DNA of 8,710 bases from Microcoleus asticus IPMA8 (GTDB lineage Bacteria > Cyanobacteriota > Cyanobacteriia > Cyanobacteriales > Microcoleaceae): contig NZ_SRRZ01000189.1 of assembly GCF_013179805.1 (NCBI RefSeq), forward strand, positions 1-8,710, given 5' to 3'. Shown in pieces: positions 5,667-8,710 of the stretch (position 1 is its first letter; each line of letters starts with the position of its first letter). The notes beneath the pieces are model-generated. The model made no database searches. It had not been told where the DNA came from and was given only the letters and a program-made list of their open reading frames with translations. The position numbers and the translations under genes were made by a program.

Positions 5667-5923
5667 AACATCACCCCCACGCCAACCAATGCTCCGATTG
5701 TGCTGGCAATCAGTCGAAAGCGAAGCTGTAGCAGATTGATTTTCAAAATAACGATGATTGCGTCGTCAAGCAGCCAAGCGCTAGCGCTGACAATGAGTTT
5801 AAGTGCGAACAACGCCTGTACAAATGCCAGAGCATTCGGGTGCAGCGATGCCAGCCAGCAAAGGAAGCTGGAAGCAATCGCAGTCAGCAGAAAATTGTTG
5901 CCCAGTGCGATCGCCTTTATCAT
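5654..5923 (-). CDS. Small multi-span membrane protein (89 residues)
   Basis: ATG 5923, TAA 5656-5654. The start overlaps the previous stop by ATGA, and the next gene starts 13 bases before this one ends, so translation is probably coupled both ways; GGGAGG lies 9 bases upstream. Hydrophobic helices span about residues 11-27, 31-52, 54-66 and 71-87, giving three or four membrane passes with a few basic residues between them. There is no enzyme motif. Size and topology are compatible with a holin, a small coat/membrane channel or an accessory subunit of the neighbouring membrane proteins; the sequence does not choose between these. Confidence 0.82.
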   Translation of the reverse strand: MIKAIALGNNFLLTAIASSFLCWLASLHPNALAFVQALFALKLIVSASAWLLDDAIIVILKINLLQLRFRLIASTIGALVGVGVMLCRS

Positions 5924-6405
5924 TGCTCCGAGCCTCCCAGTAATTTGGCTTTGATAGCTTCAATCCTTTCAGTGGCGCGGTTTTCTGCTTTTTCCAATCC
6001 CATACCTAACCGGGCATAACCAGGGCGCAAGCCGTGTAAGTGTTTAGCCAAGCCCACATCAGCTTTTTTCTTCGTGAGTTCGCTAGTGCTAACAATCTTT
6101 TCGTACCCCCGGTGTGCTTTGTGTACTTTCGCGTCCGCTTCCTCAATCTGCCCCAAGGACTTGTAAGATTTTTTGGCATGACGAGCGTTCTCGGTTTTTT
6201 CTTTGGCGAGCTTCTTCATGGCGTCCGCTTCTTCCTTTGTGAAGTAGCGCGGGGCATCCACTACGGGTGTTGTGCGGATGCTAGTGAAGTTGCCGGGATT
6301 GAGCGGTGTGATAACGCTGGCATCGGTTGGAGCGGTTAACTTCTCAGACTTGCTGCTGATAGCGTCGCTACTTTCGCCGCCAAACAGTCGGGTCATTGTT
6401 CCCAT
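5920..6405 (-). CDS. Basic helical soluble protein (161 residues), function unknown
   Basis: ATG 6405 overlaps the preceding stop as TAATG, with GGGAG about 12 bases upstream; a second ATG at 6396 (MTRLFGG) is an alternative. Residues 1-50 are Ser/Thr/Pro-rich and probably disordered. From FTKEEADAMKKLAKEK (about 55-70) on, the chain is lysine- and alanine-rich helix to the end, with no membrane segment. The net basic helical body suggests nucleic-acid or envelope contact. It lies between a small helical protein and two membrane proteins in a tightly overlapping operon, so a structural or assembly part of one complex is plausible. No family recognised. Confidence 0.83.
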   Translation of the reverse strand: MGTMTRLFGGESSDAISSKSEKLTAPTDASVITPLNPGNFTSIRTTPVVDAPRYFTKEEADAMKKLAKEKTENARHAKKSYKSLGQIEEADAKVHKAHRGYEKIVSTSELTKKKADVGLAKHLHGLRPGYARLGMGLEKAENRATERIEAIKAKLLGGSEQ

Positions 6406-6668
6406 TACTTTTGCTCTCCCTTGTTAAAAATTTGGTGAATTTCGTTCTTTAGTGCGATCGCTTCTTTCAAGCTTTGAATGATTTTTGCCGTCTGGTCTAA
6501 TGCGCCGTACTGCATGATGATTTGAGTGATGCGCTCTTGAGAGATTTCTGAATCTCGCAGGTAATCGTGCAAAATATGGCGGTAGGCTAAGTTGCCGGGA
6601 ATTGTCCAGCCGTTCGCTTGCAGCCATCCGATATCAAGCGATTCATTGAGCGGGTTGAATTGAGTCAT
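6405..6668 (-). CDS. Small soluble helical protein (87 residues)
   Basis: ATG 6668 is chosen over the upstream in-frame TTG (6806) because it overlaps the previous stop as ATGA and has an excellent Shine-Dalgarno (ATAGGAGCAAAATG). The protein starts MTQFNPLNESLDIGWLQANG and is largely helical, ending in an amphipathic stretch (about 60-82, KIIQSLKEAIALKNEIHQIF). It has no cysteines, membrane helix or catalytic motif. It probably partners a neighbour in the operon. I do not recognise it; a small adaptor or scaffold is one possibility. Confidence 0.85.
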   Translation of the reverse strand: MTQFNPLNESLDIGWLQANGWTIPGNLAYRHILHDYLRDSEISQERITQIIMQYGALDQTAKIIQSLKEAIALKNEIHQIFNKGEQK

Positions 6669-7024
6669 TTTGCTCCTATTTGAATTTGAATCTTGACTGG
6701 CGGGAGTAAGTTGAGCGGATTGATTCGCGGCCACAAACTCAAAACCAACACAGCAAAGCCAACCGACGCTAGAGACACGGCGATTAATTGCCCGAAGTCT
6801 ATCCACTCAAAAAAGTTGATTGACTGATGCTGATTGACTGGTGCTAGTGCAATTTCTGCTGGTTTGCGATCGAACTCCAGCCCGTGAGCTAGCAAGAGTT
6901 TTTCCCACGTCGCCGTCGCTGTGAGCTTTCCGTGTTGCCGTGCTTGCTCGTTTGTGAGATTGCAGTCAAAAGCTAATTGCTTCAAGTGTTCAATTCGGCG
7001 GCGTGACCGCATCGGCTCAGCCAT
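6665..7024 (-). CDS. Single-span membrane protein with basic N-terminal domain (119 residues)
   Basis: ATG 7024 (MAEPMRSRRR) is preferred to the TTG at 7033; GAGG lies about 10 bases upstream and the start overlaps the end of the previous gene by 8 bases. Residues 7-10 (SRRR) open a basic helical domain (about 8-50) with a helix-turn-helix-like rhythm. A linker follows, then one clear membrane helix at about 79-97 (LIAVSLASVGFAVLVLSLW) and a short basic/hydrophobic tail (INPLNLLPPVKIQIQIGAK). By positive-inside charge, the N-terminal domain is likely cytoplasmic. Function unknown; its place next to a Tat-signal protein suggests one envelope-associated assembly. Confidence 0.83.
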   Translation of the reverse strand: MAEPMRSRRRIEHLKQLAFDCNLTNEQARQHGKLTATATWEKLLLAHGLEFDRKPAEIALAPVNQHQSINFFEWIDFGQLIAVSLASVGFAVLVLSLWPRINPLNLLPPVKIQIQIGAK

Positions 7025-7415
7025 GACTGACAAGCCTCAGCGTGTTGCCTGCGGTCGGTTCGCCATCAAAACAGGGGTATGAGCATTCGCTGCAAGTGCT
7101 GTGTGTCCAGTAAATGTAATAAACCCATGTATCGCGGGGGTAGTACGAGCCATCCTCCGGCAAATAGCACAGCCCCACAACTTCGCCAAAATCAGTAGCA
7201 GACTGGGGAGCGTCCTCATCCTCGTTTCCCTCCCAGTCCTGGGCAACCAGGTCGCCAATATTGAATACTGGCAAAGGGCGCTTACTAGGAGAAGCAGGCT
7301 GAACACGCGGAACGAGAAACGGCAAACCGACCGCCGCTAACCCTTGTAGTAGTTCGCGCCGGGGAAATGTAAAGTGTTGCGATCGCCCCTGGAGGCAATC
7401 ACCTGAAATTGTCAT
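7017..7415 (-). CDS. Tat-signal, cysteine-containing small secreted protein (132 residues)
   Basis: This is the first gene of the six-gene run: ATG 7415 with GGAG 10 bases upstream. Residues 15-40 form a twin-arginine signal, FPRRELLQ (R19, R20) then a hydrophobic stretch LAAVGLPFLVP, with possible cleavage near A41. The mature part starts F-N-I-G-D-L-V-A and is rich in aromatic beta strands (WVYYIYWTH, 97-105), like a small KOW/SH3 barrel. A cysteine cluster follows, C108-x2-C111-x3-C115, with C83 in addition. A Tat signal implies export of a folded, possibly metal-bound domain to the thylakoid lumen or periplasm. That is unusual cargo for a small replicon. Similar Tat proteins may exist on cyanobacterial chromosomes, but I cannot name the family. 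Confidence 0.83.
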   Translation of the reverse strand: MTISGDCLQGRSQHFTFPRRELLQGLAAVGLPFLVPRVQPASPSKRPLPVFNIGDLVAQDWEGNEDEDAPQSATDFGEVVGLCYLPEDGSYYPRDTWVYYIYWTHSTCSECSYPCFDGEPTAGNTLRLVSHG

Positions 7416-7427
7416 AATTGTTAAGCT

Positions 7428-7453
7428 CCAAACGTTTGACGAGAACGGTTTGG
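7428..7453. promoter_or_regulatory. Inverted repeat covering the ribosome-binding site of the Tat-protein gene
   Basis: CCAAAC (7428-7433) and GTTTGG (7448-7453) are reverse complements around 14 bases, and CAAACGTTTG (7429-7438) is itself a perfect palindrome. On the minus strand the second arm runs into the GGAG Shine-Dalgarno of the gene starting at 7415. It could be an operator or an mRNA hairpin that hides the ribosome site and so controls the whole six-gene run. Confidence 0.5.
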
Positions 7454-7621
7454 GGAAGTCGTGACTTGGTTAGCATCGCAAGTGCTGCTCAGTCGCGCAT
7501 CAATCTTCCTTAAACTTACGATCGCAGATTCCTAGAGAAATGACAACCCCTGCAACGGTAAAGTTTTGTGCGAGTAAAGACCCGTTTTGAGGGGCGTGAT
7601 TCCTAATTTCCCTTTTGGGGT
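7454..7621. other. Gap between coiled-coil gene and six-gene operon
   Basis: No gene is seen. Just after the coiled-coil stop, the minus strand has CCCCAAAAGGG, a very short stem without a T-run. Several TTG-like boxes occur, but none pairs at proper spacing with a good -10, so the operon promoter is not identified. Read-through from the promoter near 222 is possible. Confidence 0.5.
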
Positions 7622-8299
7622 TTACCCTTCAATTATCTCTAAAATCGTCTTCATCTCAGCGGGCGTAACTTTTGATTTGGGATACTTGGCTTTGAACCGG
7701 TTGAGCAAGTCGTAAGCGTTGGGTAAATCTTTCTCGACAGTGGGTAATTTTTGTTTCAGGTCAGAGAGTTCCGATCGCACTTCTTCCAGCTCTTCCGACA
7801 GATCCTCTATTTCTTGTTGAAGCTTTGATTGCTTTGCATATTCTTCATCACCTGATTCCTCTATTGTCTGTAGATAGAATTGCGCCGTTGCAGAATGAGC
7901 GACTTTCTCTGCCGCAAATTGCGATCGCACTTCCTGCACTTCCTCTCTCAATTTATTGGTGACTGCGGTATAGTTGGCGCGGGCTTCCTCAGCTTGAACG
8001 TCTAATTCATCAATCCGAGCCTGCTTCTCTTGGAGCCTCCGAGATTGCGATTCATCTCGATATTTCAAGGCTGAGATTTCCTCTTGCAATTTCTGCCTTT
8101 CTTCTCTGTCCTTGATAAGCAGCAAGCGGTTGCGTTCTTTAAGTTGCTCAATCTCTGTATAGAAGCGATGGTAAGGCGGGCGCAATTCCTCCAACTCTTG
8201 TTTGAGCGATTCATTCTCTGCCTTCAGGTTAACTATCTCAATCTGTAACTCGCTGTCTGTAACCTCATCAGGCTTGAGTAACTCAGGGGAATCACTCAA
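7622..8299 (-). CDS. Long coiled-coil protein (225 residues), probable partner of the upstream DNA-binding candidate
   Basis: The start is TTG at 8299, overlapping the TGA of the preceding gene (TTGA). The frame has a stop seven codons upstream of it and no ATG in between, so the start is fixed within a few codons, and translational coupling is likely. Residues about 15-195 form a near-continuous coiled coil with Leu/Ile heptads and alternating Glu/Lys/Arg. A break at about 40-46 (LRPPYHR) and a second near 143-150 (EESGDEEY) divide it. The last 35 residues (LLNRFKAKYPKSKVTPAEMK) form a small basic, possibly folded end. There is no membrane segment or ATPase motif. The gene order DNA-binder then coiled coil, sharing one promoter, recalls KfrA-like or pSK1 Par-type plasmid maintenance proteins; this is analogy, not homology. 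The first 60 bases of the gene also carry two GTTACAG words. Confidence 0.85.
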   Translation of the reverse strand: MSDSPELLKPDEVTDSELQIEIVNLKAENESLKQELEELRPPYHRFYTEIEQLKERNRLLLIKDREERQKLQEEISALKYRDESQSRRLQEKQARIDELDVQAEEARANYTAVTNKLREEVQEVRSQFAAEKVAHSATAQFYLQTIEESGDEEYAKQSKLQQEIEDLSEELEEVRSELSDLKQKLPTVEKDLPNAYDLLNRFKAKYPKSKVTPAEMKTILEIIEG

Positions 8300-8594
8300 G
8301 CCCTCAATTTTCCCGGCAGTTTACTCCTCAAGGCTTCTATAGATTCTTGCAGCGCTTGCACTTGGGATTTTAAGGCAGTGAATTCCCCAGTAGTCACTGT
8401 ATCTGTAACTGTATCTGTAACTGTATCTGTAACTACTTGTTTGCTTTCTTCTGTAACTTCTGTAACTTTATCTGTAACCCGTGGTTGTGGGGGAGTATTC
8501 AGCGCCTCTGCAATCTCCTCAAGCTTTGCTGTGCTTATTTCCGAGGACTTGCCGATATACTTTTTATGCAACCTCCCCGCCATCTTTCTGTAAC
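8243..8594 (-). repeat. Array of GTTACAG words through two genes (tenth copy at 185-191)
   Basis: CTGTAAC on the plus strand (GTTACAG on the coding strand) occurs at 8243, 8257, 8403, 8415, 8427, 8451, 8460, 8472 and 8588, and again across the circle at 185. All ten are in the same orientation. They are read in all three frames: GTT ACA G (Val-Thr), G TTA CAG (Leu-Gln, 8243) and GG TTA CAG A read as Gly-Tyr-Arg (8588). One copy is non-coding. A word kept irrespective of frame indicates selection on DNA, as in a partition centromere or iteron array. Confidence 0.8.
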
Positions 8595-8710
8595 CATACC
8601 AGTAGTCACCCCCCTTGCCTGACTCTTTGCGGACTGTATAGGGCTTGTCATCCCCAGTCGGCTCATATCTAAATGATGTTACCGACTCCAGCCACGTCAA
8701 CCCTCTGGGG
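8296..8710 (-). CDS. Main part of the 159-residue putative GTTAC-array-binding protein (start lies at 156 across the circle)
   Basis: Joined with 156-1, this gives 159 residues starting MTIPSVVQGT and ending SKLPGKLRA; the stop TGA is at 8298-8296. Residues 30-80 (FRYEP..., YWYGYRKMAGRLHKKYIGKS at 58-77) form a beta-rich, basic module like the arm-type DNA-binding domains at the N-termini of integrases and like short cyanobacterial plasmid proteins with YxGYRxxxGKLxKKYIG-type segments. Residues 82-93 form a helix (AKLEEIAEALN). A Val-Thr-Asp/Glu repeat linker (99-129) is encoded by the GTTACAG array, and a C-terminal coiled coil (132-152) suits dimerisation or contact with the next gene's coiled coil. 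It is expressed from a promoter full of the same word, so it is likely its own repressor and the array binder; both are inferred. The next gene overlaps its stop. Confidence 0.85.
   Translation of the reverse strand, partial: PRGLTWLESVTSFRYEPTGDDKPYTVRKESGKGGDYWYGYRKMAGRLHKKYIGKSSEISTAKLEEIAEALNTPPQPRVTDKVTEVTEESKQVVTDTVTDTVTDTVTTGEFTALKSQVQALQESIEALRSKLPGKLRA
8396..8434. repeat. 12-bp tandem repeat ACTGTATCTGTA x3
   Basis: Three exact tandem copies plus ACT encode the VTDTVTDTVT stretch of the 159-residue protein and supply three of the ten GTTACAG words at an exact 12-base period. They probably expanded by slippage; copy number may vary between relatives. Confidence 0.9.
8620..8710. repeat. 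Right copy of the 91-bp exact terminal duplication
   Basis: Identical to bases 1-91. The coding frame of the 159-residue protein runs through it, which ties the two ends of the window together as a circle. Confidence 0.93.

Noticed and set aside
6665..6806. Longer start (TTG 6806) for the 87-residue protein
   Set aside because: It would overlap the membrane-helix gene over 140 bases; ATG 6668 has an ideal ribosome site and a 4-base ATGA overlap.
5130..7415. Filamentous phage (inovirus) structural module
   Set aside because: No Zot/pI-type ATPase and no recognisable major coat protein (a short chain of signal peptide plus a single helix); the replication protein is not of the rolling-circle HUH type.
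8396..8710. Separate 134-residue gene starting at TTG 8700
   Set aside because: Across the circular junction the frame extends 25 codons to an ATG at 156 behind a near-consensus promoter, so the TTG is internal.
1..8710. tRNA or rRNA genes
   Set aside because: No cloverleaf-like segment with a T-loop GTTCRA and anticodon stem, and no rRNA sequence was seen on reading the non-coding stretches.

Overview
The window looks like one complete circular replicon opened at an arbitrary point. Bases 1-91 are repeated exactly at 8620-8710, and a reading frame that leaves the right edge continues in phase on the left edge, so the unique length is about 8619 bp. The host is almost certainly a cyanobacterium: six perfect copies of the palindrome GCGATCGC (HIP1) are present (534, 3640, 5907, 6454, 7379, 7921), and the replication protein is of a DUF3854 plus superfamily 3 helicase type common on cyanobacterial plasmids and phage-like elements. 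All supported genes lie on the minus strand, so the circle is read from high to low coordinates.

Layout in the direction of transcription, starting at the large non-coding region. (1) 5129-4230 is about 900 bp without a gene. It holds four direct hairpin units with covarying stems and an invariant TTAA centre, a fifth inverted relative, and several TGTCC/GGACA palindromes; it is the best candidate origin. (2) 4229-1326 encodes a 967-residue primase-like/SF3 helicase replication protein with a C-terminal KOW-like domain. Its linker is encoded by a dense, two-orientation array of a 9-bp word. (3) 1150-923 encodes a small helical protein, followed by a perfect 13-9-13 inverted repeat (883-917). 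(4) 861 (or 873) to 241 encodes a minimal tyrosine recombinase with all catalytic residues. (5) A near-consensus promoter packed with GTTAC words (about 222-159) drives a 159-residue protein whose gene crosses the arbitrary ends (156-1, then 8619-8296), followed by an overlapping 225-residue coiled-coil protein (8299-7622). GTTACAG recurs ten times through this promoter and both genes, in all three reading frames. (6) 7415-5130 is a compact run of six overlapping genes: a Tat-signal cysteine protein, a single-span membrane protein, two small soluble helical proteins, a multi-span membrane protein, and a membrane-anchored protein with a helix-turn-helix-like C-terminus. None has a function I can name.

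Taken together: the replication protein probably acts at the hairpin region, the recombinase may resolve multimers or integrate at the adjacent inverted repeat, and the GTTAC-binding candidate plus coiled-coil partner resembles a ParA-less, autoregulated maintenance module. The six-gene membrane operon is the true unknown. I see no relaxase, terminase, capsid, Zot/FtsK-type packaging ATPase, ParA or toxin-antitoxin gene, so plasmid, phage satellite and small unrecognised virus all remain open.
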